From Endomychus coccineus (lineage: Eukaryota > Arthropoda > Insecta > Coleoptera > Endomychidae), in contig OY294068.1 of the NCBI GenBank assembly GCA_958510875.1, forward strand, positions 67,248,633 through 67,312,632: a DNA stretch of 64,000 nt, given 5' to 3'. The notes under the pieces are model-generated. The model ran no database searches and had not been told where the DNA came from. It saw nothing but the letters and a program-made list of their open reading frames with translations. The translations under genes were made by a program, and so were the position numbers. Below are positions 1 through 10,914 of the stretch, piece after piece. How positions within the stretch are numbered: position 1 is the stretch's first letter; each line of letters starts with the position of its first letter.

Positions 1-1182
1 GTTGAATATTTGTATTTTATTTAGTTCAATTTATATTTCATTTTGTATTTTATGGTTCAAGAACCAACAAGAACGCAGAAGCGTGTGTCAGTGTATGAAA
101 GTTGTTGCATTTAAGTGTTATCAATAAAGTGTTTTTTGAACATGAAAGTGTTGTTATTAAGTATTTGTGTTCTTTTTCAAACAATTACTAATATTCCTAT
201 CCTCTTGATATTGAAAGAGGAGAAAACCCCGAAATAATTTTAAAATGCAAAAATAATAAAAATTTAGAAGCGTGTCAAATTAGCCATTTTTGTAAATTTC
301 CCACTCCTACGATGATATTCGAGTAAATCTGGCTTTGGAATTGTATTCAGTGACTCAAAAAACCACCTTGGTGCACTCGAAATGATAAAAACACGTAAAT
401 TGCAGAACAACATATTAAGGGTGCAAAATTGGCCAATTTTGTCAATTTTACCACCTCAACGATGGATTGCAAGTAAATCTGGCTTCGGATTCGTGTTCAG
501 CGACCCAAAAAACCTCCTTGGTGCACTCAAATTGACAAAAACACGTAAATTGCAGAATAACATAAAAGGGGTGCGAAATTGGCCAATTTTGTCGATTTCA
601 CCACCCCAACGATGAATTTTAAGTAAATCTGGTTCCGGAATCGTATTCAGCGACCAAAAAACCTCCTTGGTGCATTCGAAATGCCTAAAACACGTAAATT
701 GCAAAACAACATATTAAGGGTGCAAAATTGGCCAATTTTGTCAATTTTACCACCTCAACCATGGATTGCAAGTAAATCTGGCTTCGGATTCGTGTTAAGC
801 GACCCAAAAACCCCCTTGGTGCACTCGAATTGACAAAAACACGTAAATTGCAGAATAACATAAAAGGGGTGCGAAATTGGCCAATTATGTCGATTTGACC
901 ACCCCTACGATGGATTGCAAGTAAATCTGGCTACGGATTCGTTTTCAGCCACCCAAAAAACCTTTAGGTGCACTCGAAATGCCAAAAAACCTTTTCTTGT
1001 AGAAAATACAATTCAAAACTTGGCATGTTGCAAATGTCGCCCCCAATGGGTGGGGTTGGGGTCCCAAGAGGTTTTAAGGTGTATGAATGATCCTGAGAGC
1101 CTCCTGAAGCTAATGCAACAAAAATTATTCGATTCGAACTTACATGTTTTTTTTTTTATTTTCCGGTTCACAGCCTGGACTA
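1..1182. mobile_element. Right part of a TAGT-ended fold-back element (family label TFB-1)
   Basis: The right boundary is set by the motif gcctggacta at 1173-1182. Read inward on the minus strand it is TAGTCCAGGCTGTGAACCGG, nearly the same as the ends of the complete element at 47282-49520 (TAGTCCAGGCAA and TAGTCTAGGCAA, with a nearby CCGG). Inside it lies a tandem array whose monomers match the subterminal repeats of that same element. No left end with this motif is visible, so the element probably begins before the window and its target duplication cannot be tested. No transposase reading frame is present. The classification as a non-autonomous DNA transposon is inferred from the family resemblance. 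Confidence 0.6.
242..985. repeat. Tandem array, about 150-bp monomer, five copies
   Basis: The phrase acacgtaaattgca recurs at 391, 541, 690 and 839, giving a period of 149-150 bp. A more diverged copy precedes them from about 242. Each monomer contains ttggccaattttg, a caagtaaatctgg block, a core reading cgtgttcagcgac, and the phrase aacctccttggtgca. The same blocks, in both orientations, make up the palindrome at 47413-47590 and recur at 49290-49400, so this is an element-borne satellite. Short open frames across it are by-products of the repeat. Confidence 0.9.
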
Positions 1183-1278
1183 TTGTATCAACAACGTTAT
1201 CTACAAATTATATGATCATCTATAAATTCTCAAGAAATAGGTCACACTAACACATATGCATATTATTTTCGTCTTTAA

Positions 1279-1322
1279 GTACGTTTCGGTCTCACGAATA
1301 TCGTCAGAAGACGTATTGTGTC
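1279..1322 (-). ncRNA. Decayed hammerhead ribozyme motif in a PLE terminal repeat
   Basis: The reverse complement contains CGTCTT, then CTGACGA (expected CTGATGA), a broken stem II, an intact GAAAC, and CTTA where the GTA cleavage triplet is expected. The flanking stem I strands CGTCTT and AAGACG still match. The core changes make activity unlikely. It is recognised by alignment with the better copies at 37680 and 38928. Confidence 0.5.
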
Positions 1323-1687
1323 TAAAACAGGATTTCTTAAGACTAATTGTATTAGCTCAAAGCGTCCTTATCGCACCAATTTCAATTAAAAATGCCCACG
1401 TCGCCGAAAAGAACAGAAACACGAATAATCGAAACTTTAACACATCAATGTTTAAAGTATATGATATGTATCAAGAATCCACTGCCTAGCAATCTCCGTT
1501 TGATATACGAACTCATTTGTATACGACAGAATACAAAATTAATGAAGCTAAGTATCCACTCTCGAACCAGATGAAAGATTTAATAGAAAAAGATTGTCAG
1601 ACCTTATTAGAAATATTGCTATTTGAATATTCTACCTAAAATATACTTTTAACATGATAAAGACGCATGTAGGAATTTGCAATAGTT

Positions 1688-2330
1688 TTAATTAATTAAA
1701 TTAGTATAAATCTGACTTAATGACTGAATATCTGTTCTATGATTTGCAGATTTGGAGTCTCGTTTTATGTGAATCATCTCCAGAATAGATCTTTGATAAT
1801 AATTGGTTTTCTTAGCTGAAATATTAACATTTTTGTAATCGAATTGATGGTTATAATCAAAACAGTGTTTAGCAAGGGCGGTGGAATTTTCTAAGTTCTT
1901 GACTTTTGAGATTTCTGTAAGTCTCAACGCAATCTAGACAATTTAATTTGTATATTGTGTGGGTTTGTTTATCTGTAGGTATTAAAGGTTTTATATTTGA
2001 AGAATATTTCCCAACACAGTTAGTAGGTTTATGCGCAACATTTATATCATACATTTTTAATCATTTCTTAATTTTTTCTGAAGTCTCCGGAATGTATGGT
2101 AATGTTATAAAATTATCTGTATTACCGTTTATGTTATTTATATATGACGTTCCGTTATTGATTTTGTTTATTCTTTCTTTAATGATGGGATTGAAAAATG
2201 TTTTTGGGTAGCCATTCATTTCCAGTGTATTACGAACCATTTTTTAATTTTTGTAAAAGGTCCTCTAGGTGGGACAATTTAACCGCGCAATCTATAAGGC
2301 TGTTTATAACACTTTTTTTAATTTAGTTAA
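1688..2330 (-). pseudogene. PLE polyprotein C-terminus with GIY-YIG endonuclease, broken
   Basis: Reading the minus strand with frameshifts gives a chain of blocks typical of PLE proteins. There is an NGYPKTFF segment, then LPYIPETSEKIKKWLK, then a stretch with PTDKQTHTIYKLNCLDC. That last stretch is the Y-x-L-x-C-x-x-C start of a PLE GIY-YIG nuclease. The C-terminal piece follows with KNLENSTALAKHCFDY and RSILEMIHIKRDS. GIY-YIG nucleases nick target DNA for PLE integration. The catalytic GIY/YIG area is damaged (VETYRN replaces a YxGxT-like motif), and the reading frame shifts near 1925. The closest relative in the window is the copy at 38080-38545. Confidence 0.8.
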
Positions 2331-2339
2331 TTTAAGCTA

Positions 2340-2780
2340 TCTGCAAAATATTTATTAAAATGATTTGTCTTTTCCAAATCAGTTTTAGGAATATATGTTC
2401 AACCTTTAATGTTTCCAAGGTTTTATTTTTGATAAAAGTTTTTATTTTCCACGTTTCTTTAAATTTTGTTGGATATTTCGAGAGTAAATACATCGACATC
2501 GATGGTCTCGAGTTATGTAAAATGAGATATGATACAGCCAATAGGATCGAGGCGAAGGAGATGCTGGTACTGTTTGCAAAACACAATTATGTTCTAATTA
2601 GGCAAACGGATAATCAGATTTAATAAGATCGACGATGAATTGCAAAATGCGACACCGTTATGGAGAAGGCAAGGCAGTTGGTTGGTGGTATGAGAGTAAC
2701 TACTCGGTGAGAAGACTTCATAAGAAATACCCAGGGAGTTGAACACCACGTCTGCCCCGCGTCATCGTTCATCTAATATA
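2340..2780. other. Unassigned stretch upstream of the PLE fragment
   Basis: No recognisable protein or repeat was found. Short open frames occur on both strands (2360-2623 plus, 2332-2586 minus) but neither resembles a known family. It may be further decayed PLE coding sequence. Confidence 0.3.
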
Positions 2781-3185
2781 CCGTGATCGTGATGTCCACT
2801 ATTCATGCGGCGAATGTGTTTTTGTTCAGTTTACAGTTCAGCGTTCAGCTCGTTCGCTACTCTCAGTCTCGAATATAGTTGCCGTAGTGTGTTCTCTCTG
2901 CGTATTGTATTGCATAGTTACTTTGGTTATATTCAACTCAGTCAGTAACACCTGGACTTTTGCCGATGACTGGTTAGTGGTTCGCGCGAACTCCGGAACT
3001 ATTAACTGATTATATACATACTGTTAAAGACCGTCAAAGTGATCTTTCTCTCTCTGTGTGTGCAGCTTTATTTTTGCGCTTTATTTCTGTTTTAAATCCA
3101 CTTGTGTGAACTTGTGCAGACATTGCTGTGTATTAACCTCTTGTAGGTATTTCTTTGGAATATCACCTTCAGAAATTGCAGAACT
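2780..3185 (+). other. Candidate 5' non-coding exon with strong splice donor
   Basis: This segment is less AT-rich than its surroundings and has no long open frame. It contains insect initiator-like TCAGTC and TCAGTT strings between about 2840 and 2950. It ends at gaact followed by GTAAGTAT at 3186, a near-ideal splice donor. That combination is what a transcribed first exon of an insect gene would look like, but no matching downstream exon was identified. It could equally be transposon sequence. Confidence 0.2.
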
Positions 3186-3310
3186 GTAAGTATAACTCCT
3201 TTATTACAAATGGACAAATACTTGTATTCTGTACTGAACAAATGTATTTGTCTTCTTCAATTTCATAATATATGTTATATATAATTACGTAAATATTGGG
3301 AATATCAACT

Positions 3311-3660
3311 AATTAGTTGGTTTTACCATTGAACACTAGGTAATAAAGTGGATGTTTGAATTCCATGGAATCTTATTTTTATATTCACAAATTCTCGCAC
3401 TCTGCGAGATACTCTTCGAAGAATAATTTCGTTGGAGGAAATTTTGCGAAAAAACAATACTAGATATCTCTTAGCTGGAATAACTACTCAACACACAAGA
3501 TTATGTTGGTTTGTTCAGATTCGCGACGCTTCGCATTACTGTAATTAGCAACATTCAATCTCGTAACTCTTCACAATGATTATTTTGCAAATTGTTGTAT
3601 TTTGAGACTATTCACAGAGTATTAGGAGATTAAAATCGAATCTATGAACGCACACTCGCA
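3311..3660. repeat. Local direct repeat, copy 1
   Basis: Shares with 4346-4595 the strings ttggttttaccattgaa, gaagaataatttcgttg, actagatatctcttag and tagcaacattc, in the same order. This copy has about 85 bp that copy 2 lacks. The identity of the duplicated sequence is unknown. Confidence 0.8.
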
Positions 3661-4345
3661 GATGAAGTCCGATGAGTATATTGCATTTACTCGAGCTATT
3701 TCTAAAATAGTTTAAAAAAGTCTTAGAGCAAAAATTCTATCACCATAGTATTTCTCATCAAATTTTAAGCAACTTTGAAAAAATGCGTCTGTCTGTCTGT
3801 TTGAGTGTAATGCTTGTCTACACGATAACTCGAAAAAGAAACGTCCTATTATATACAAATTTTGACAAAAATTAGCTTGATGCTCGGTGACAAACCCTAT
3901 TATTTTTCAGGGTTCGTGTGATAAACATACCCTACTGAAAGGTTGAAAATTAAACAAAATTATAACATTTACTGTAAATTTAAGTTAATTTGACATTAAT
4001 TTCAAAAGAATCGTTCGACCACAACAACAACAAAAATAATTATTGGTGTAAACTTAACAGTTTAAAAACGGCAATGTAGTCTAGGGGGGTCATTGGGCTC
4101 CCACTTCTTTGAAAGGAAATTTCGTTTTTGTACATTTCCTTAAAACATTATTGAATTGAATATTATTCAGTTGTATAAAGCTAATGAAATAAATAATGAA
4201 TCTCATTATCTTTACAAGAATGCAAAGTGTTTCTTATAGAATGTAAAACAATTATATGAAAATCAGTAACTAAATCAAATGATTTGCGAAGAGTAACTTT
4301 GCCACGAACACTATTTATCTATTCCCCAAGCGGCAACACATTTCT

Positions 4346-4595
4346 AGTTTGGTTTTACCATTGAATACTAGGTAGTCTCCGAAGAATAATTTCGTTGAAG
4401 GAAACTTTGCGAAACACATACTAGATATCTCTTAGCCGGGATAACTCAACAAGCCAGATTGTTTGTTCAGTACGCTTCGCATTACAGGAATTAGCAACAT
4501 TCCATCTCGTAACTCTTCACCTTGATAATTTTGTCAATGATGCATTTTGAGAGTATTGGGATATAAAAATCGGATCTAGGAATGCACACTTGATT
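4346..4595. repeat. Local direct repeat, copy 2
   Basis: Second copy of the segment at 3311-3660, shortened by an internal deletion after ttgaatactaggtag. A more diverged third piece at about 5612-5760 keeps attactcaacaaaagagatt and cactatgatgattttggcaa, so the region was duplicated more than once before the PLE fold-back at 4735-5582 was inserted. Confidence 0.75.
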
Positions 4596-4779
4596 TGTTA
4601 TTACATTAATACATTAATATACTATGTGATAAATTGAATTCCACTGAGTACTATTTTACTATTTCCAAATTCGATTCGAAGTATGCTTTTCTTAAATTAA
4701 TAATGATTCTTGACCTATTTATGAATTATATATAAATTCTCGGGAAATAGGTCACACTAAAACATATGCTTATTATTTT

Positions 4780-4823
4780 CGTCTCTACGTACGTTTCAGT
4801 CTCACGACCATCATCAGAAGACG
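4780..4823 (-). ncRNA. Type I hammerhead ribozyme motif (PLE terminal repeat)
   Basis: On the minus strand the order is stem I strand CGTCTT, core CTGATGA, stem II GGTC-GTGA-GACT (one G-U pair), core GAAAC, four-base loop GTAC, cleavage triplet GTA, and stem I strand GAGACG. All conserved core bases are present and stem I forms six pairs if one G-U is allowed. This is the minimal PLE-type hammerhead with a two-pair stem III. Activity is an inference. Confidence 0.75.
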
Positions 4824-5497
4824 TATTATGCCTAAAACGAGATTTCTTAAAACTAATTGTATCAGCACAAAGTGTCCTTATCGCACCAATTTCAATTAAA
4901 AATGCCCACGTCGCCAAAACGAACAGAAACACGAATGAACGAAATTGTAACACATTAATGTTTTGAGTATATGGATATGTACCAAGAATTCACTACCTAC
5001 TTAGCAATATTCTTATAATATACGAACTCATGTCAATCAAAGTCTGTATGCGACTGAAACCAGAAAATATAACGCTGAAGTATCGACTTTCGAACCAGAT
5101 GTTAAAGATTTATAAGGTAATAGAAAAAGGTTGTCAGACCTTATTAGAAATATTGATATTTGAGCATTCTACCTAAAATATACTTTTAACAATATAAAGA
5201 CGCATGTTTTTCTATTACCTCATAAATCTTTAACATCTGGTTCGAAAGTGGATACTTGAGCGTTATATTTTTTGGTTTCAGTCGTATTCACATATTGCTT
5301 GAAATGACTTCGAATAAGAAAATTGCTAAGCACTGGATTCTTGATTCATATACTTAAAACATTAATGTGTTACAATTTCGATTACTTGTGTTTCTGCTTG
5401 TTTTGGCGACGTAGGCATTTTTAACTGAAATTAATGCGATAAGGATGCTCGGTGCTGATACAATTAGTCTTAAGAAATCCCGTTTTAGACATTGATA

Positions 5498-5540
5498 CGT
5501 CTTCTAATGATGGTCTTGAGACCAAAACAAACGTAAACCG
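5498..5540 (+). ncRNA. Decayed hammerhead motif in the right arm of the fold-back
   Basis: Matches the other copies by position, but the core reads CTAATGA instead of CTGATGA, GAAAC has become AAAAC, and stem I reads CGTCTT against AACCG. It is probably inactive. Confidence 0.5.
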
Positions 5541-6489
5541 AAAATAATAAGCATATGTGTTGATGTGACCTATTTCCCGAGCTTTTGTTGAAGTAAATAT
5601 TGTGAAATAAAAAATGTATTAGCTGAAATTACTCAACAAAAGAGATTGTGATGATCGTTTAGTTGAGCTATGCCTCCAACCTTGTAATTTTTCACTATGA
5701 TGATTTTGGCAACTGATTCAATAATTCAATTAGAGACTATAATGGAGGAGACTATACTGAAGTTAAATTATGGAATTTACCCTTGTTAGGATATGAGAGT
5801 GGGTGTTATATATTTCTTCCTTGCATGTGAAGTCCACAATATTTTCATATAAAATTAATACGATATTGATTATTATAGATACAATAGTATACAAATACGT
5901 TTTTCTGCAAGTGAATTATCATCTTCAGATCACTCAGTATTTCTTGGATATTCTCCGGGGATGAAGGTATCAAAATATGTATGTAGTTTCCTAAATACAT
6001 ATTTTAAATTTAATGTTTTTTATTGTACTTTCTAATGTACTTAGTATTTCAAAGACGTTTTCCTTCATAAGATTTTAATGATAATCCGATTGTTTCCTTT
6101 CCTAATATCTTCATTTCCTGATTTTTACATTAATCGAACCATAAATTGAGCAAGTTGATTAATATTTTCATCTTTAATGTCAATATTGAAGCTTCTAAAG
6201 ATTCGTTTCTTTATGTCAAGACAGCAAATATTTCTACCTTTCGACTCTTGCTATCAATTCAGTATGTTATCTAAGTTTGAACAAGATACATGTATACCTA
6301 CGGTTTTGGAGTTTACCTGGTGTAAAATCATTTTACCTTCCGGGAGTTGGAGTATTAAACTCAAATCTACACAAAACTTGTAACAATTAATTGCTGGCAA
6401 ATTATTTCTCCATACTGTGCCACTCTCAAAGCCAGGAGTTATCAACTAAAGCGTATTATAAAATGATGTCCTTTAATATCAGAAATCAA

Positions 6490-6900
6490 TCTGAAAGTGG
6501 TACAAATTAGAAATGCAAAATAGGTTAGACAATAATTTGGATGGGTGTTCATTTACAAATTTGTTGACAAGTGGTGAACTATAGGTATCGATTTGGCCAT
6601 CCAATTTTATGTTACTATTGTTTTTCGAATGTTTTGAAATTCTAGAATATTGAGTTTATTTCCTGAATATGTAACATTTTGGGATTAATGGTGAAATTGT
6701 GAGTAGGTTCAATAGGTGATTCGCGTAATTAGAGTCCTCAAATATTAGTAGAAACTTTCACTGAAACTGTGTTCAGAGTTTGTCCAATGTACAGCCTGTT
6801 ACTCCAGATTTCTTCAATTTATCTTTTTTCGATTTTGATTATTATTATATAAGTGAAGATTATTTGTTGTTTCACAGACGACGTTTTTATTTTGGTTTTC
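6490..6900 (-). pseudogene. PLE family C endonuclease relic, inverted relative to the next copy
   Basis: The minus strand holds a decayed copy of the sequence at about 7470-7760 on the plus strand. Shared strings include ttacatattcagga, aaactcaatattctagaat and aaaacattc, and the reading LHIQE appears in both. The frame is broken by several stops. The two copies lie head to head about 0.6 kb apart, the inverted arrangement also seen for families A and B. Confidence 0.65.
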
Positions 6901-7064
6901 AAGAAATTGAGATACGTTTTGTGAATTTTTACACTAATATTTGATTTGGTGTGATTATTAATCTTAGGATAATCTAGGTTTAGAGCTTTTTTATTAAGCT
7001 TATTTTGAAGTTCCTCAACAGAAATTTTTATGGATTACTTTGAAAATCAAATATTCAATTCAAA

Positions 7065-7790
7065 ATTCCAGCTCATATTTGTATATTGGTATCGCTATGT
7101 TGACGACGTAATCGCTTGCTTTACAGGCAGTACCAAGCAAATAAAGTAATTTCAACATAACAACATTCATTAACAACTTACAAACAATTGTAGAATTCAC
7201 CTTAAAGATAGAGAACAACAACTCCTTAAACTTTGTCACCACAAGCACATAAGTTAGCAGAATATAACTCTATGATACATAGATTAGTTAATATCCCATT
7301 AAGTAAAGACTCGAATAAAGATAACTTCCATTTGTAATTGAACACAATCATAGATAGAACGTTTTTGACGTTTTTCGCCTTCAAAACATGAAATGATGTT
7401 TACTCATATATTAATGATTCAAAATCAAAAGAAAATAAATTTAAAAGATCTGGAGCTTACAGGCTGGGGTGTCATGGATTTAATGCATTGTTCATAGAAC
7501 AAACTGAACGTAGTTTGAGTATAAGGTTCTATGAACATTTGAGAAGTTACAGGCTCAAAAAAGAGAACTTTAATTAGGCGTATCACATATTGGAACGTAA
7601 TCACAATTTCACCTTCAATCCCGATACATTACATATTCAGGAAGGACATAAACTCAATATTCTAGAATCCTTAGGAATTTTAAAACATTCAAAAACAATA
7701 GTAACATGGTAGCAAATGACTAAATCGGTACCTATAATTCACTATCAGTCAACAATTTTATAGATAAACTTCCAACAGCATCAATGAATT
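7065..7790 (+). pseudogene. PLE family C: reverse transcriptase end and GIY-YIG endonuclease, broken
   Basis: The reading VYWYRYVDDVIACFTG begins at about 7078, and the YVDD catalytic motif lies at 7096-7107. This is the palm motif in the form used by Penelope-like reverse transcriptases. LKDREQQ/LKIENNNSLNF-type sequence follows. From about 7455 there is a GIY-YIG-like block: SGAYRLGC, then ALFIEQTERSLSIRFYEHL, RLKKENFN and LHIQEGHKLNILESLG. At least three frameshifts or stops interrupt the chain, so no protein is made. A PLE would use the reverse transcriptase for target-primed copying and the GIY-YIG domain for target cleavage. Confidence 0.8.
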
Positions 7791-7799
7791 ACAGGCGAA

Positions 7800-9100
7800 C
7801 GGGCCGAAGATCAAATTAAAAGTTGCTCACAATTGGACCAAACTTTCCTGGCAATACTACTGGATGTTCTTTAGAGAATATTCTGATGTTAATTGTCAAA
7901 TCGTGATTTATAATTTCTTTGTAGAAAGATTAATTCGTCGTGACGAAGTATATTTATCCTAAATTCAAGCCAAACATCCATCAAACGATGCTTTCAGAAG
8001 GTGTGGAATAAATAATACCATTCTTAGTAACGTATTTGTTACACAAGTTTATTAGCTTGCAATGTGATCATTAAACGCCATTAGGAGTAATGCTCTATTT
8101 ACGTCCAGTTTTGAATATCTAATTTCATGATCTATATTTGTTACCTATTGTGACGTTTATAAAATAATTGTAATTACTATCTTGAAATAAAATTAAAGAG
8201 AAAGTATATCTCTTTGTCACAATTGAGAATGTAATATACATATACAGGATTAGAACACGGGTACCAATACTAATTTTGTTATTCTCAAAGATACTGGTTC
8301 AATTATTAGTTTGCAGGGTTTCCGAAAGAATGAGAAATAGTTGTCTTGAAAATAAAACGAGATCTAGTTTATGGGTACTCCATTATATAATTTCAGCAGT
8401 AATTTCAAATATTCAGAACATGATTGTAAGTTTGGAAATTTGTTAATAGCTCTCATGATTTTTAATTTTTTTATTTTTACTACGAAGTTCAAATCAACAA
8501 AGTTCCATGAGTTTTTGAATGAAAGCAAAAAAAATAACTAGAATCACTTAGCAAATCGGTTATCCGAGATCAAATATCTATTCTAATACTACTGTGCTGG
8601 GCAACATTTCATAATTCGGACTCAGCATTAGTAGCAATTGCTGGAAAAAATTTTGCGCATCATGCTTTTGTATTACATCTTGAAGAATGATTGGAATACC
8701 ATTAAAAAAAAAATACAAAGTAAACTTGACGTCGGAGTTTCTAAATTTATATTAATGATATAATAATGAATTTTTTGCTACCCGGAAATTTTAGCAGACC
8801 ATCAATTCATCGTTAATCGGGTACATAGAAATCTTCGAAGTTTGTACGTAGAAACAGTCAAGTACAAACAAATACAAATTTTCGTATGCTTTATGCCTTG
8901 GTTTCTTGATTAATAGTTTGAACGAAGCTTTAAGATCAAATTATTTTTGAAGATGTTGGAATAAAGAAGTTAGCTAAACTGAGGAGTGTGTGACACCTGA
9001 AATGGAACTTTGATGAACAAAAAAGAATAAACGAATAAAATATTTTCTCCAACACGCTTTCATAATCTATTATATGATTAAAAACTAGAATGTAACGTAT
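7800..9100. other. Unassigned AT-rich stretch
   Basis: No open frame with recognisable homology, RNA gene or structured repeat was seen. Confidence 0.3.
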
Positions 9101-9106
9101 ATCATT

Positions 9107-9349
9107 CTAACAGACTGCATCGGAATATACATTCTGTATCAGTTTTCGACCAATCGGAAACGGCTTAGCTACTTTCTTCAAGCAATTAATTATCTCGATC
9201 CACGCCTTGTCGTTCAATACAGTTTCCATATGACAACCTTCGTTCCGGTTGCTATGGTTACATATATTGATATTCACTCCCCTCGCGTTTATTACGTTCA
9301 TCGTTTCAACTGACAGTTTGCACTGCTTCTGGAACGGTAAGTTTGACAA
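9107..9349 (-). CDS. Unidentified open frame, possible terminal exon
   Basis: An open frame of about 80 codons on the minus strand ends at a TAG at its low-coordinate end. The chain has ordinary amino-acid variety, rich in N, C and I, for example INARGVNINICNHSN and NCLKKVAKPFPIGRK. This sets it apart from most short frames here. On the minus strand a pyrimidine-biased run ending in TTCCAG falls just inside its start and could be a splice acceptor, in which case this would be a last exon. The plus strand has an equally good splice donor (ACG followed by GTAAGTTT at 9337), so the strand of any transcript is unclear. No family was recognised. Confidence 0.25.
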   Translation of the reverse strand: MSNLPFQKQCKLSVETMNVINARGVNINICNHSNRNEGCHMETVLNDKAWIEIINCLKKVAKPFPIGRKLIQNVYSDAVC

Positions 9350-10700
9350 AAGTATTATTATTAATTAATAAAAGCTTGTTAGAAAAAGTATACTCACACT
9401 CGCCTTTCGGCTCGGTCTACAAACTTTTTGCTCGTATGGAATATAAGGCATTCCAAACTTAAAAAAGGTAATATCTATAACTTTCTTCAGTTATTCATGT
9501 TTTCAAAATAATTTGTTTGTTTTTAAAAGTTGATTTTTTAATCACTTAGGACTACAGAAAATTAGCAAAATACGATTCGAACTATATTCAGAATATGTAC
9601 AGGTATTGTAGTTTGGTGATGTATCTGATGAATAGGAAAATAATGTGTGGGTAAGACAAATAGATACAACTAGACGAGCAATTAGATAACTATGAGGCAG
9701 TGAGATAGATGAATAGTTCCATACATAGATGACATTTCATTAATTTTATGATAATCCGTTTCTAGAATAAAATTTGCATCTTCAAAAAAGTTATTAACAG
9801 CAAAATTCAAAATAAGGAGTAAGTTGGTAGTATAGTTGAGCAATGATCGTAATAGCATTACAAGCATATGTATTTGTGGTTTCATGAAAAGCTAATATCC
9901 TAGCTCCCTAGCAAAACAATATCTCAAATCAGAAGACATCCATGATTAGTGAAATTTATATGATTGGGTGTTACGGCTCAGAAACTACGAAATACGGCAT
10001 TAAATGAAGGGAGGACCCGCTCGAAATTACTCGAGACTAATAAAATTGTGGAAGGAGTATGTATCATCGCGTATTCTATGTAAGAACTCTTTGCGCTAAT
10101 TCATGTTTCTAAGAAACAGTATAACTTCATATCGAGAATTGACGACATTACTTTCACTGGAGACATATTCCTTTTGCCTTGTATGTCATAACATGATGGA
10201 GCATTTCATATTATTTAAATACTTACCTTATATTGCACCTTTTATAGGCATGGCTCATGGATAACGTGTTATGAAATCTGAAATCTGATACTCGTTCGAT
10301 CCTATTCAAAATGGTGATGATACGCTCTATGCATATGTGCTCCGAGATGAATAAGGAAGTAAAATAAACTCTAAAAGAGCTTACACCGTGCATGCAATAT
10401 AACACTATAAAAAGAAACAATTACCCTTATCCACAAGTACAAGTTAGTACACAGTCTCTACCCTTATTAAATCATCGTGAACATCCAAATAATATGTTGT
10501 TGAAAGTGAGAATTTACTCAATCAAATTTGAAATATACAGGTTATGAAAAAACAGGGTTTTCGGGAATAGAACTTCCATTGAAAATTAAGAATTCGAACT
10601 AAATATAATGTTAGTAATAATTGCAGGGTATAATTGCTTACCCAGAATTAAATGCAAAGATATCTGTATGTTATAATAGTTATTAGCTATTAGCTATTCG
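9350..10700. other. Unassigned AT-rich stretch
   Basis: Only short frames without recognisable similarity were found. Confidence 0.3.
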
Positions 10701-10709
10701 TATAACAAG

Positions 10710-10766
10710 GGAGCAAAGTGCAAGATTTCCTCCTGGGTATGCAAAGGAGGAAATTGCAATTTGCTC
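10710..10766. repeat. Short hairpin with about 22-bp arms
   Basis: gagcaaagtgcaagatttcc near 10710 is complementary, with a few mismatches, to ggaaattgcaatttgctc at the right. The loop is about 13 bases. It may be a MITE remnant; nothing indicates a functional RNA. Confidence 0.5.
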
Positions 10767-10914
10767 CAGAGTAATACATATGATTTGTTCTATGGCATTT
10801 TACTACGTTTTGCATCAATTCCATTATTAGTTTCTTATGTAAATATGTCAAGATGTCACAATATAAAAGATGTTATCAAACTAAGGTTGTTTTTGTTTAT
10901 AGAAGGTGTTGCAT

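Larger units (their letters stand above)
1215..2330 (-). mobile_element. Penelope-like element fragment, family A copy 1
   Basis: On the minus strand this reads as the end of a PLE polyprotein (1688-2330) followed by a 3' region down to about 1215. The 3' region matches the terminal repeats at 4735-5582, 30610-30705 and 37635-39020, sharing aaataggtcacactaa and a hammerhead-like core. The 5' part with the reverse transcriptase core is missing, which is usual for truncated PLE copies. Several frameshifts show it is dead. Confidence 0.75.
4735..5582. mobile_element. Fold-back pair of PLE family A terminal repeats without coding region
   Basis: The left arm (4735 to about 5190) and right arm (about 5200-5582) are inverted copies of the PLE family A terminal region. 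The left arm begins ctcgggaaataggtcaca and the right arm ends tgacctatttcccgag. The centre lies near 5195 and no endonuclease or reverse transcriptase sequence remains between them. PLE terminal repeats are known to occur in direct or inverted order. Here the coding part has been lost, leaving a palindrome with a hammerhead motif in each arm. It sits between copies 2 and 3 of the local repeat. Confidence 0.8.

Noticed and set aside
242..985. CRISPR-like or centromeric satellite array
   Set aside because: Monomers are 150 bp without spacers, few in number, and are tied to a transposon end, so they are element-borne repeats.
7096..7107. YVDD motif as an LTR retrotransposon or virus-derived polymerase
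   Set aside because: Neighbouring sequence and the following GIY-YIG block fit a Penelope-like element; no integrase, protease or envelope-like sequence was seen anywhere in the window.
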